A stretch of 7,784 bases of DNA from SAR86 cluster bacterium (lineage in GTDB: Bacteria; Pseudomonadota; Gammaproteobacteria; Pseudomonadales; Azotimanducaceae): contig JABMOJ010000355.1 of NCBI GenBank assembly GCA_013204195.1, positions 1-7,784 on the forward strand, read 5' to 3'. How positions within the stretch are numbered: the stretch's first letter is position 1; every line of letters begins with the position of its first letter. Under the pieces are notes generated by a model that was not told where the DNA came from, did no database searches, and saw nothing but the letters and a program-made list of their open reading frames with translations. Positions 1-6,887 of this stretch are shown piece after piece. The position numbers and the translations under genes are program-made.

Positions 1-818
1 AGGCTGGCAATGGCAGCACTGAAGACCTGACGTCGCGAATTATTGACCTGACCTCGCCCATCGGTAAGGGCCAGCGTGGCTTGATCGTATCACCACCAAA
101 AGCCGGTAAGACGCTCATACTGCAGAATATCGCCCAAGCCATCGTACGCAACAACCCAGAGTGCCATCTGATCGTTCTATTGATCGACGAACGACCAGAA
201 GAAGTGACTGAAATGCAACGCTCGGTTCGCGGCGAAGTTGTTGCGAGCACGTTTGATGAGCCACCTTCACGACATGTGCAGGTGAGTGAGATGGTTATTG
301 AAAAAGCAAAACGGCTGGTGGAACACAAGACCGACGTGGTGATTCTGCTAGATTCGATCACTCGTTTGGCTCGCGCCTACAATACGGTCATACCCGCATC
401 GGGTAAGATTTTGACGGGTGGTATTGATGCGCACGCATTGGAGCGGCCAAAGCGCTTTTTTGGCGCCGCACGAAATATCGAAGAGGGCGGCTCACTCACT
501 ATTATCGCGACATGTCTGATTGATACTGGCTCTAAGATGGACGAAGTTATCTATGAGGAGTTCAAAGGTACCGGTAACATGGAGCTGCATCTGGAACGGA
601 AGATAGCGGAAAAACGCGTCTACCCAGCCATCAATATTCGACGTTCAGGTACTCGAAGAGAAGACCTGCTGATGAGCGAAGAAGAGTTACAAAAAGCTTG
701 GATCTTACGCAAAATTCTTCACGAAATGGACGATGTTGCCGCCATCGAATTTATGTTGGAGCGCATGAAAAAATCCAAGAGCAATGAAGAATTTTTCGCA
801 TCAATGAAACGTAGTTAA
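1..818 (+). CDS. rho: Transcription termination factor Rho (3' part)
   Basis: ATP-dependent RNA helicase/translocase that works as a hexamer in the cytoplasm and ends transcription at Rho-dependent sites. The 5' end lies outside the window: the frame is open from base 3 and gives 271 residues that align without gaps to E. coli Rho 149-419, so the RNA-binding N-terminal domain is missing from view and the ATPase domain is complete. Visible are Walker A (PPKAGKT, K184/T185 in E. coli numbering), [11 protein letters not shown] (D210, E211, R212, M219), Walker B LLDSITR (D265 codon at 351-353), the Q-loop region ASGKILTGG, and the R-loop region [11 protein letters not shown]. The residues I recall as lining the bicyclomycin pocket (K184, D210, R212, D265, S266, G337) are kept. 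One difference is Cys for the usual Ala at position 319 (codon 513-515). The protein ends MKRS-TAA as in E. coli. No intrinsic terminator follows, and fre begins 26 bases downstream, so co-transcription is likely. Confidence 0.98.
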   Translation, partial: AGNGSTEDLTSRIIDLTSPIGKGQRGLIVSPPKAGKTLILQNIAQAIVRNNPECHLIVLLIDERPEEVTEMQRSVRGEVVASTFDEPPSRHVQVSEMVIEKAKRLVEHKTDVVILLDSITRLARAYNTVIPASGKILTGGIDAHALERPKRFFGAARNIEEGGSLTIIATCLIDTGSKMDEVIYEEFKGTGNMELHLERKIAEKRVYPAINIRRSGTRREDLLMSEEELQKAWILRKILHEMDDVAAIEFMLERMKKSKSNEEFFASMKRS

Positions 819-844
819 GCGAACCTCTGGACACTCGAAAGCAA

Positions 845-1567
845 TTGAAACGCCTGAGCTGTAAAATACGCAGTATCGACAGATATAACGCCAACACTCG
901 GCGTGTTGTTCTGGAAATTCCTGTTGGCGAAACGATCAGTTTCAAAGCCGGCCAGTATCTCGATATCATTTTATCAGGCAAGCATTGTCCATTTTCAATC
1001 GCCAGCTCACCGGACATTAAGGATACGATCGAACTTCATATCAGGCCGACGCCCGGCTCAGATGACTCTGTGGCAATCGAAAAGCTGCTTGATCTCGCCG
1101 CTTCTGTGGAGATTGAAATACCCAAGGGTGACTGCTTCGTTGACGCGCCCGTCGGTAAAAACCTGATCCTGATCGGTGCGAGTACCGGCATCACGCAAAT
1201 GAAAAGCATTATCGAGTTTTTATTACCGAGAAAGCCCGAGCAACCCATATGGCTTTATTGGGGCGTGCTCTCGGCAGCAGATTTGTATCTGACGCAATTA
1301 TGCTTGAGCTGGGAACGCGAATTTAAGCATTTTACGTTTGTACCCGTGGTCAGTGAACCTGATCAGTCGCCTGAGTGGTCAGGTAGGACGGGGCTTCTTC
1401 CTGATGCAGTCGTGCAGGATTTTAGTCGTCTAGACGATACCATCGTCTACGTTTCTGGCAGCCCGGGAATGGTCTATGCGACTTATGATCGTTTTATCCA
1501 ACACGGCATGTCTGCTGACGACATGTTTTCTGATGTTTTCTCCTACGCGCCAAGAACCAAAAAGTAG
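845..1567 (+). CDS. fre: NAD(P)H-flavin reductase (Fre/LuxG family)
   Basis: A 240-residue protein of the ferredoxin-NADP reductase superfamily, expected to reduce free riboflavin, FMN or FAD with NAD(P)H in the cytoplasm. E. coli Fre is about 233 residues. The TTG start at 845 is chosen because MKRLSCKIRSI lines up with the N-terminus of E. coli Fre (MTTLSCK) and no ATG or GTG lies in frame upstream before the stop at 812; the ribosome binding site is weak. The flavin-binding beta-barrel holds AGQYLDI (35-41), PFSIASSPD (49-57) and IELHI. The NAD(P)H-binding half holds LILIGASTGIT, YWG, the SGRTG region and YVSGSPGM. Oddities are that the family motif R-P-F-S reads C-P-F-S (Cys48, TGT at 986-988), and the nucleotide loop reads GASTG rather than GGTG. 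In several gammaproteobacteria ubiD lies between rho and this gene, and here it does not. Older annotations may call such a gene ubiB or CDP-6-deoxy-glucoseen reductase-like. Confidence 0.92.
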   Translation: MKRLSCKIRSIDRYNANTRRVVLEIPVGETISFKAGQYLDIILSGKHCPFSIASSPDIKDTIELHIRPTPGSDDSVAIEKLLDLAASVEIEIPKGDCFVDAPVGKNLILIGASTGITQMKSIIEFLLPRKPEQPIWLYWGVLSAADLYLTQLCLSWEREFKHFTFVPVVSEPDQSPEWSGRTGLLPDAVVQDFSRLDDTIVYVSGSPGMVYATYDRFIQHGMSADDMFSDVFSYAPRTKK

Positions 1568-1620
1568 TTGGGGACGCCGAGTTGGGAACGCCTAGTTGCC
1601 TAGTTGGGAGCGCCTAGCTA
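1567..1620. repeat. Degenerate 14-bp tandem repeat at the fre stop codon
   Basis: Direct repeat units run head to tail: 1567-1580 (GTTGGGGACGCCGA), 1581-1594 (GTTGGGAACGCCTA), an 8-base shortened unit 1595-1602 (GTTGCCTA), 1603-1616 (GTTGGGAGCGCCTA), then a remnant GCTA at 1617-1620. The first unit begins with the last base of the fre stop codon TAG. The short unit looks like a 14-mer that lost six internal bases. Slipped-strand duplication would explain the pattern; no function is evident. Confidence 0.85.
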
Positions 1621-1686
1621 AGCCCATCACCAATAATAAACAAACCTACCTGTTTTGCGTTTATTTTTGACGGTGATGACTGGGCT
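1621..1686. repeat. Imperfect inverted repeat over the hemY stop codon, possible bidirectional terminator
   Basis: Three matched blocks occur in order on each arm: AGCCCA (1621-1626) with TGGGCT (1681-1686), TCACC (1627-1631) with GGTGA (1672-1676), and AATAAAC (1635-1641) with GTTTATT (1659-1665), separated by short bulges. The right arm includes the last codons and TAA stop of hemY (1661-1663). The element lies between the convergent fre and hemY genes, where a shared terminator is expected. However, the inner stem is AT-rich and there is no clean GC stem followed by a T tract, except GTTTATTTTT on the + strand. It could instead be an old inverted duplication of the hemY 3' end. Confidence 0.5.
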
Positions 1687-2845
1687 GATGGCTCGATTGC
1701 GTAATTTTTAGCGCCTGGCGCAGATGGTCACTGCTTTTCGCATACTCACCGTCGAAGGCCAACAACTTCGCTAGACGCTCATGTGCCAGAACCGACGGCT
1801 GCATTTGCAGACTCTTGTTATAGGCGACTTTAGCCCGATCTTTCTCGCCGTTACCTTCATAAAGCTGACCCAGACAAGCATTAAGCGCCCAGTTATCAGG
1901 ATGATTTTTTTGCCAGCCTTCCGCTGTTTTAATCCGCTTCGTTAACATGGCCTTGGCCGACTGACCGTACATTACCGCCAATTGATCATCCCACTGATGC
2001 TTAATCGTAGACCTGATCACTGCTTCGGTTTGCTTGTCGTCTCGAACATACTGGCAATAGTCCAGGACGATTTCCGGATCGCGGCGAAGCACCTCTGGCA
2101 ATCTGTTGTAGATAATCTCCAGGCTTTCATCCGTATTATTCGGAGACGCCAAGCGCTGCCGCGCTACTTGTTTTTCAAACATTAACTGACTTGCTTCATC
2201 ATCAGCATGTTTACGTAATTCTGGCATGACATCAGCCAGACCCTGCCAGTCTCGAAGTTGCAATAAGGCCTGCTTGCGTAGGCCAAGCGTGATTTTATTT
2301 TGACCCGCCTGCTCCAGGTTGACGAGCGTCTTACGCCACTCACCACGGGCAAGGTTTGTCTCGGCGCGGGCGAGTGCAACCGCACCCTCTGCCTTTGGAC
2401 TGGCTTCCAGCGCAAGACGAAAGTAGCGCTCGCGATTTTCAATATGGTTTTGGGCATCTGCTGCTTTCGCGGCGCTGATGTAGTTCTGACTCGGCGTTGG
2501 ACTATGGATTGCGCCGGCCACGAGAAATTTTTCTGCTCGTTCCCACGCACCTTGCTGCAAAAAGACCATGCCCTTATCGGTTAACTGGATTGATTTGGTG
2601 TGCTTCAAGCCGGCACGCCAGCGTTGCAAAATGCTACCGGTACCAAGCAGCCACTTTATACCGCCAATCACATAGTAGCCCGAAGTCACTAACGTCAATA
2701 ACAACGCCAAAAAGACCCAAAGCCCGGTTTGCACGGTGTGGTCGCCATAGGTGATCAACACATAGCCCGGATCTTCAGCGATCAAGGTGCCCAGCCAACC
2801 CGCCGCTACAATCAACACCAATAAAACGACCAGCGTCCGTTTCAT
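1661..2845 (-). CDS. hemY: HemY, TPR-containing inner-membrane protein of the haem operon
   Basis: A 394-residue protein (E. coli HemY is about 398). Two hydrophobic segments at roughly residues 4-22 and 41-65 frame a short loop containing AEDPGYVLITYG, the signature region of the HemY N-terminal domain. A helical TPR-like region follows, including RYFRLALEASPKAEGAVALARAE (about 140-162, shown here as two joined helices) and a clear TPR near the end with LNACLGQLYEGNGEKDRA followed by AYNKSLQMQPS. It is expected to be anchored in the inner membrane with the TPR part facing the periplasm. This is not the FAD-dependent protoporphyrinogen oxidase also called HemY in Bacillus: no dinucleotide fold is visible. 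Its ATG overlaps the hemX TGA stop as ATGA (2842-2845), so translation is probably coupled. It is the last gene of the hemCDXY unit. A role in the late haem pathway is inferred from conservation and context; the biochemical function is not settled. Confidence 0.93.
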   Translation of the reverse strand: MKRTLVVLLVLIVAAGWLGTLIAEDPGYVLITYGDHTVQTGLWVFLALLLTLVTSGYYVIGGIKWLLGTGSILQRWRAGLKHTKSIQLTDKGMVFLQQGAWERAEKFLVAGAIHSPTPSQNYISAAKAADAQNHIENRERYFRLALEASPKAEGAVALARAETNLARGEWRKTLVNLEQAGQNKITLGLRKQALLQLRDWQGLADVMPELRKHADDEASQLMFEKQVARQRLASPNNTDESLEIIYNRLPEVLRRDPEIVLDYCQYVRDDKQTEAVIRSTIKHQWDDQLAVMYGQSAKAMLTKRIKTAEGWQKNHPDNWALNACLGQLYEGNGEKDRAKVAYNKSLQMQPSVLAHERLAKLLAFDGEYAKSSDHLRQALKITQSSHQPSHHRQK

Positions 2846-3996
2846 TGTGCGGCACCCATTGGATCGATCTGCAACTGCGGTGATCTAATCACATTATTAT
2901 GTCGACTCGGCAGTCGATTGGGCTGCTGGCTGAATTTGGCCATCAGCTCTCTCGCTGCCTGCAAGGACCCTGAAATGTCGGGCATCTGGCCGGCAATATC
3001 GATGTGGCGTAATTTTTCAATGCCGGTTTGAACCGCCTGAGTCTGCGGCTGGTTGAGATCAAAATACTGTGTGATCCACTGGCCCGCCTCGGCCAGCGCG
3101 TTACTGTAAATAGCCTGATCACCACGAAGTAGCGCCAACTCAGCTAGCTGAAATTTCAGCACCAGATTCTGGCGCAAGTAGTACTCTTCCTTCGGCGGTA
3201 ATATCGGCGTGACTTCCGTCGCTCCTCGCCGGTAATCCACCAACGTCGCTAGACGTCGACCAGCACCTTCGACCCTCAGCCAGAATCGCTCCGTCCAGGT
3301 CAGCGTCGTTAATGTGGGTAATGCAGGCGTCGGCGCTGACACTTCGAAATGACGTTTTTTCTGTCTCAGCTGAGCCACCTGGCGAGCCAGAACCGACAGT
3401 TGCAGATAGATGCCATCGACATCCAAGCGGGCGACAGCGTCCAATTGACCGAGATCGAAGGCAATGGCTTCTCGTAACTCAAACCCGGTCGTACCCCGGG
3501 CATCCCGCACGATGTCATCGGCGGCGCGAAGCAACGCAATCGCGCCCTGAGGATCACGTTCCATCAGCACCCGCTGGTTGGCCAGACGTAACAGATACTC
3601 AACTTCAGCTATTAACCAGTCTTGGCTGGTCGTGCCTACCATCGACAACAGTTCTTCGCGCAATTGCCCCTGCACCTTGATCGCATTTTCTGCAACCACC
3701 GCAGCATCACTTTGCAGGTCCTGCATGCTCGACGTCAGGCTTTGCATCTCTTGTTCTAGCTTTTCAAATTGCTGTCGCTGGTCATTCTGATCTCGGGTCA
3801 ATTGTTGCACGGACTGATCGATAATAGGCGCTGGCCGCGGCTGCAGCATTTGATAAATAGGATAGCTCGCCATACCGATAGCGATCAGGGCCAGCAGGAC
3901 GCCGAGAACGCCCGAGAAACCACCCGATGACCTTGAGCCGTCATGGTCCGGTTCGGTCGCTGGGGTTTGCTTGGGTTTTGTTATGGGTTCACTCAT
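2842..3996 (-). CDS. hemX: HemX-family membrane protein (annotated elsewhere as uroporphyrin-III C-methyltransferase-like)
   Basis: A 384-residue protein from the ATG at 3996-3994 (E. coli HemX is about 393). A Pro/Lys/Asp-rich cytoplasmic N-terminus is followed by one transmembrane segment (about 27-49, GVLGVLLALIAIGMASYPIY), a Gln/Glu-rich coiled coil (about 60-117), and the HemX core with WLIAEVEYLLRLANQR (127-142) and ALLRAADDI. This fits a single-pass inner-membrane protein with a large periplasmic domain. No S-adenosylmethionine-binding motifs are visible, so the methyltransferase name seen in databases is not supported. The start is uncertain. The frame is open to an ATG at 4152, which would add 52 residues and overlap hemD by 35 bases. 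I prefer 3996 because MSEP-like beginnings and the resulting length suit the family, although the AAGGA before it sits only one base from the ATG. The stop overlaps the hemY start (ATGA). Exact function unknown; it is encoded with hemCDY. Confidence 0.88.
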   Translation of the reverse strand: MSEPITKPKQTPATEPDHDGSRSSGGFSGVLGVLLALIAIGMASYPIYQMLQPRPAPIIDQSVQQLTRDQNDQRQQFEKLEQEMQSLTSSMQDLQSDAAVVAENAIKVQGQLREELLSMVGTTSQDWLIAEVEYLLRLANQRVLMERDPQGAIALLRAADDIVRDARGTTGFELREAIAFDLGQLDAVARLDVDGIYLQLSVLARQVAQLRQKKRHFEVSAPTPALPTLTTLTWTERFWLRVEGAGRRLATLVDYRRGATEVTPILPPKEEYYLRQNLVLKFQLAELALLRGDQAIYSNALAEAGQWITQYFDLNQPQTQAVQTGIEKLRHIDIAGQMPDISGSLQAARELMAKFSQQPNRLPSRHNNVIRSPQLQIDPMGAAQ

Positions 3997-4117
3997 GTCC
4001 TTGTGTTCCAGTCGGGTAAAGGCCTCATTGCCTGGTCTATCCAGTTTGCTCGCATTAGGATCCGGCTTTTCTGGTTTGACTATCCTGTCACGCCCATTCC
4101 ATTTGTCGTCGAGATGC

Positions 4118-4912
4118 CTATTTTTGCGGTAAAGAACTCGCAGCCGTCGCATTCCATAGCCTGAGTATTTCAGTCACCATTGCTTCATCATCAGGCCTGA
4201 CCACACTGACTTTACCAAAACCCATACCCTTTGCCAGCGTTTGTATACGCTCAGACGGTACAATGAGACAGCTGTCCGCCAGAGACCCCGGCATGAGTGC
4301 CACCAAACGCTCCAGGCTCTCGCGACTGTAAGCCAGAACAATCAAAATGCTCGACGCCTCATCGAGCGTCAACAAACCTTGGGGGTATTCTCGCCACTGG
4401 CGCTGGTATACCTCCAGGTAGTCGACCTGCGCGCCTCTTGCCAGCAGCTCGTCGCGAAGCCATTCCCGGCCACCACCAGCACCTCTGATAATCAAGACTT
4501 TCTGTGCCTTGACAACCCTTAGTTCCGGCAGCGCAAGTAGCCCTTCAGAAGAATAGTCCTGCGGGACGGTACATCTGATGCCCAGGCTATTGAGCAAGGT
4601 TCCCGTTGCCGCACCAACGCCGTACCAGTGCAAACCAGCGGGCCACTGGGGCCAGTAATCAGCCAGCAGGGCAACACCATGGATCACAGCGTTTTGGCTG
4701 ATTAAAATGACATGATCATACTGGTCGAGATGCAGAATGGGTTGTCGATCCTCAGGCCTGGGATCAAGCGCGAGGATATCAAGCAATGGGCGCTGCAGAA
4801 CGGGCAAGGCAGCGGCGCCACGAGACTCAAGAACATCCAGCAGGCGTCGGTTTTGATCCGAGGATCGTGTCAGCAAGACCCCGTCTCGACGACCTCCGGG
4901 CGGCGTCCTCAT
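4118..4912 (-). CDS. hemD: Uroporphyrinogen-III synthase
   Basis: Converts hydroxymethylbilane to uroporphyrinogen III by inverting ring D and closing the macrocycle; it acts in the cytoplasm directly after HemC. The 264 residues show the scattered family motifs: VLLTR near the start (12-16), LQRPLLDI, VILISQNAVIHGV, WYGVGAATGTLLNSLG, YSSEGLLALPEL, KVLIIRGAGGGREWL, DYLEVYQRQ, and LIVPSERIQTLAKGMGF followed by DDEAM. E. coli HemD is 246 residues; the extra length is mostly about ten residues before VLLTR and a Ser/Ala/Pro-rich C-terminus. The ATG (4912-4910) overlaps the hemC TGA as ATGA and has no visible Shine-Dalgarno of its own, so translational coupling to hemC is likely. The family is poorly conserved in sequence, so the call rests on both the motifs and the position after hemC. 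Confidence 0.95.
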   Translation of the reverse strand: MRTPPGGRRDGVLLTRSSDQNRRLLDVLESRGAAALPVLQRPLLDILALDPRPEDRQPILHLDQYDHVILISQNAVIHGVALLADYWPQWPAGLHWYGVGAATGTLLNSLGIRCTVPQDYSSEGLLALPELRVVKAQKVLIIRGAGGGREWLRDELLARGAQVDYLEVYQRQWREYPQGLLTLDEASSILIVLAYSRESLERLVALMPGSLADSCLIVPSERIQTLAKGMGFGKVSVVRPDDEAMVTEILRLWNATAASSLPQK

Positions 4913-5826
4913 GACGGTGGATTGATCAACCGCAAGGCACCACCAGATATCAGCTCAGCAGTGACTTGACGCGCCAGCTCCAGGCCACTCTCTCGTGGCC
5001 CAGAGCGACTGGCTCGCAGGACTGTCTGGCCTGCCATATCGCTCACATAACTGGCAAGTTCGATACGACCCTTAATAATCTGTGCAAAAGCCGCAATGGG
5101 TAGGCTACAACTTGCCCCCAGGCCAGCAGATATCATGCGTTCGCAGGTCACGGAATATTGCGTGTCCAGATGATTGATCGCTGCCAGCAGCTTCTTAACT
5201 GCAACGGCATCTTCGCGACACTCAATACCCACGGCACCTTGACCCGCAGAGGGCAGACTAATGCCTGGGTCAATGCTGGCGGTGATCCGGTCTGCCAGAC
5301 CCAGGCGCTTCAATCCAGCGGTCGCCAGGATAATGCCCTCAAAATCACCTTGATCGAGCTTTCGCAAACGGGTGTCGACATTGCCGCGCAGCTCCAGGTA
5401 CACCAAATCAGGCCGAGCCTGCTGAAGTTGCAAGCGCCGCCGCAAACTTGAGGAGCCGATTCGCGCTCCCGCAGGCAGGGAGGCGAGGGAATCAAATTCG
5501 TTGGTCACCAGCGCATCCCGCGGATCATCGCGCTCGCACATGGCCGCCAGCTCAAGACCTGGCGGTAGAACCGAAGGTACATCCTTCATTGAGTGAACAG
5601 CAATGTCGGCACGATTTTCTAATAGCGCCACTTCCAGCTCTTTAACGAAGACCCCTTTGCCACCCATCTGGCTTAAGGGCGACTCCTTATTCCGATCGCC
5701 CTCGGTAGTCATACCGAGGATGTCTACCCTGAGACCTGGGTGTGCCCGCTCCAACGCGGATTTAACAAAGTTCGCCTGCCACATCGCGAGGGCGCTTTCT
5801 CTTGTTGCTATTCGAATCCTATCCAC
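4909..5826 (-). CDS. hemC: Hydroxymethylbilane synthase (porphobilinogen deaminase)
   Basis: Joins four porphobilinogen molecules into linear hydroxymethylbilane in the cytoplasm. The 305 residues match E. coli HemC (313) with an N-terminal offset of two. Visible are RIATRESALAMWQA (5-18), GGKGVFVKELEVALL, the catalytic-loop region ADIAVHSMKDVP with Asp82 (E. coli Asp84), CERDDPRDA, GSSSLRRRLQL (Arg residues that bind the growing chain), LRGNVDTRL, ILATAGLKRLGL and SAGQGAVGIECR. The cysteine that carries the dipyrromethane cofactor is Cys240 (E. coli Cys242) in LGASCSLPI; the usual Gly-Gly before it is Ala-Ser here. The start is GTG (5826-5824) with AGGA eight bases upstream (minus strand 5838-5835). 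It is the first gene of hemCDXY and has its own promoter candidate about 90 bases upstream. Confidence 0.98.
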   Translation of the reverse strand: MDRIRIATRESALAMWQANFVKSALERAHPGLRVDILGMTTEGDRNKESPLSQMGGKGVFVKELEVALLENRADIAVHSMKDVPSVLPPGLELAAMCERDDPRDALVTNEFDSLASLPAGARIGSSSLRRRLQLQQARPDLVYLELRGNVDTRLRKLDQGDFEGIILATAGLKRLGLADRITASIDPGISLPSAGQGAVGIECREDAVAVKKLLAAINHLDTQYSVTCERMISAGLGASCSLPIAAFAQIIKGRIELASYVSDMAGQTVLRASRSGPRESGLELARQVTAELISGGALRLINPPS

Positions 5827-5923
5827 TGTCCAGGTCCTGTCGTTGTCGCCTGCGCGTGTCTCGGTTCATAGCAGTTTGCCTGAGCCTGATTAACACACAA
5901 CTATCGCGCACAAAAAAAGCGAC

Positions 5924-5929
5924 ATTATA
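5924..5929 (-). promoter_or_regulatory. -10 element (TATAAT) of a probable hemC promoter
   Basis: The minus strand reads TATAAT at 5929-5924, a full sigma-70 consensus -10, about 98 bases before the hemC GTG. With a 17-base spacer the -35 hexamer would be CAGATA (5952-5947), a poor match, so an activator or a weak basal promoter is likely. Start of transcription is expected near 5917, inside a run of seven T (5918-5912). The leader of about 90 bases carries no open reading frame that I would call and ends in the hemC Shine-Dalgarno AGGA. Position fits a promoter serving hemCDXY separately from algR. Confidence 0.65.
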
Positions 5930-5955
5930 GCCGCCTTTTGTATCTCTATCTGCCC

Positions 5956-5972
5956 CGATCGAAAGAAGATCG
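5956..5972. repeat. Short inverted repeat upstream of the hemC promoter
   Basis: CGATC (5956-5960) and GATCG (5968-5972) flank a 7-base A/G spacer. Relative to the predicted hemC start near 5917 the element spans about -55 to -39, just above the weak -35. It is a possible operator or activator half-site pair, but five-base arms arise easily by chance. Confidence 0.25.
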
Positions 5973-6011
5973 CTAAGCCTCAAGACCTAAACTTCCAATC
6001 AGCCCTTAAAA

Positions 6012-6045
6012 TCCAGCCATCGCACTGAGCCCGCTGCAGGCTGGA
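6012..6045 (-). terminator. Possible weak intrinsic terminator after algR
   Basis: On the minus strand, seven bases after the algR stop, TCCAGCC (6045-6039) can pair with GGCTGGA (6018-6012), directly followed by TTTT. The loop is about 20 bases and could form a smaller inner stem (GCC with GGC). The T tract is short, so termination would be partial at best, letting some algR transcripts read into hemC. Together with the hemC -10 downstream this suggests algR and hemCDXY are separable units. Confidence 0.4.
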
Positions 6046-6051
6046 CAAAGA

Positions 6052-6792
6052 CTATAACGACTGAACTAAACGTCTGAGACCCGAGACATGCCGACGGCTA
6101 ACATCGAGTTTATCTTCAACTCCACGCATCCGCACTTGATAATGACCTTGAAGGTTCCGATCAAGCCCTTCAAGATGATCGGTCATCACCAGCGCGTTAC
6201 GGTGAATTCTAACGACCCGATCACCGAATTCATCCTCCAAATCACGCAAACTGTCGTCAATTAACACTTCGCCTGACTCATGGCGCACCGTGACATATTT
6301 GTGATCTGCTTGAAAAAATCGGATTTCAGATAAGGGGATTAACTCAATACCGCGCCGGGTTCTTGCACAGATATGGGTTCGTACTCGCTGTTTCATCGAC
6401 TCGTCTTCGCCGGAAACTGCGCGCTCCTGAACTTTATTGAATCGACCGACTTTCTTCAGCACCTCTACCAAGGCTTCTCGACGAACCGGTTTCAGTAAAT
6501 AACCAGCCGCATTTGCCTCGATCGCCTCGATCGCGTGTTCACTAAATGCCGTACAGAAGACCACCGCGGGGGGCGCGGGCATCGCCGCGATCTTATGGGC
6601 TGCCGCCATTCCATCAGTACCCGGCATGCGAATATCCATTAGCACGATGTCAGGCTCAAATTCCAGGGTTCGCCTGACGGCCTCGTCACCGGATGCGGCT
6701 TCCCCCACTACATCGTATTGATCCAGCGTATTGACCATCCTGATCAACCGTTCTCGCGCTAACTTTTCATCGTCAACTATTAATACTTTCAT
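6052..6792 (-). CDS. algR: AlgR-type LytTR response regulator
   Basis: A 246-residue cytoplasmic DNA-binding regulator, very like P. aeruginosa AlgR (about 248). The receiver domain (1 to about 115) shows MKVLIVDDEKLARERL with Asp7/Asp8, the phospho-acceptor Asp53 in LMDIRMPG (codon 6636-6634), Thr81 in VVFCTAF and Lys101 in YLLKPV. A charged linker leads to the LytTR DNA-binding domain (about 137-246) with ICARTRRGIELIPLSEI, FFQADHKYVTVRH, RIHRNALV and VSRRHVSGLRRL. I chose the ATG at 6792 over one at 6810 because the family starts M-x-VLIVDDE and GAGG lies ten bases upstream, while the earlier ATG has no Shine-Dalgarno. In Pseudomonas the homologue controls alginate, type IV pili/twitching and cyanide genes with partner AlgZ/FimS; the same targets here are only inference. 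The 218-base gap upstream carries candidate control sites. Confidence 0.96.
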   Translation of the reverse strand: MKVLIVDDEKLARERLIRMVNTLDQYDVVGEAASGDEAVRRTLEFEPDIVLMDIRMPGTDGMAAAHKIAAMPAPPAVVFCTAFSEHAIEAIEANAAGYLLKPVRREALVEVLKKVGRFNKVQERAVSGEDESMKQRVRTHICARTRRGIELIPLSEIRFFQADHKYVTVRHESGEVLIDDSLRDLEDEFGDRVVRIHRNALVMTDHLEGLDRNLQGHYQVRMRGVEDKLDVSRRHVSGLRRLVQSL

Positions 6793-6887
6793 GGTGGAGA
6801 AACCTCGCATTCAGATTGTAATTTTGGCGCTCCTCGTTTTATCGACAAGGGACTCCTACCTACCGCAAGTTACTCACTTCATTGGAC

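Noticed and set aside
819..844. Intrinsic terminator between rho and fre
   Set aside because: The 26 bases contain no GC-rich stem or T run.
751..1248. Open frames on the minus strand and in a second plus frame across rho-fre
   Set aside because: They lie wholly within strongly supported rho and fre coding sequence and encode no recognisable protein.
1567..1686. CRISPR array or insertion-sequence end
   Set aside because: Units are 14 bp with no spacers, the inverted repeat is imperfect and intergenic, and no transposase or target duplication is visible.
3312..3790. Plus-strand open frames of 60-120 codons inside hemX
   Set aside because: They are antisense to a clear HemX coding sequence, have low-complexity Arg/Pro/Ser composition and no ribosome binding site.
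2842..3996. HemX as a uroporphyrinogen-III methyltransferase
   Set aside because: No SAM-binding or methyltransferase motifs are present; the protein is a transmembrane plus coiled-coil type, and the name comes from legacy annotation.
6793..6810. Upstream ATG giving AlgR six extra residues
   Set aside because: AlgR homologues start at M-x-VLIVDDE, and there is no Shine-Dalgarno before the upstream ATG.
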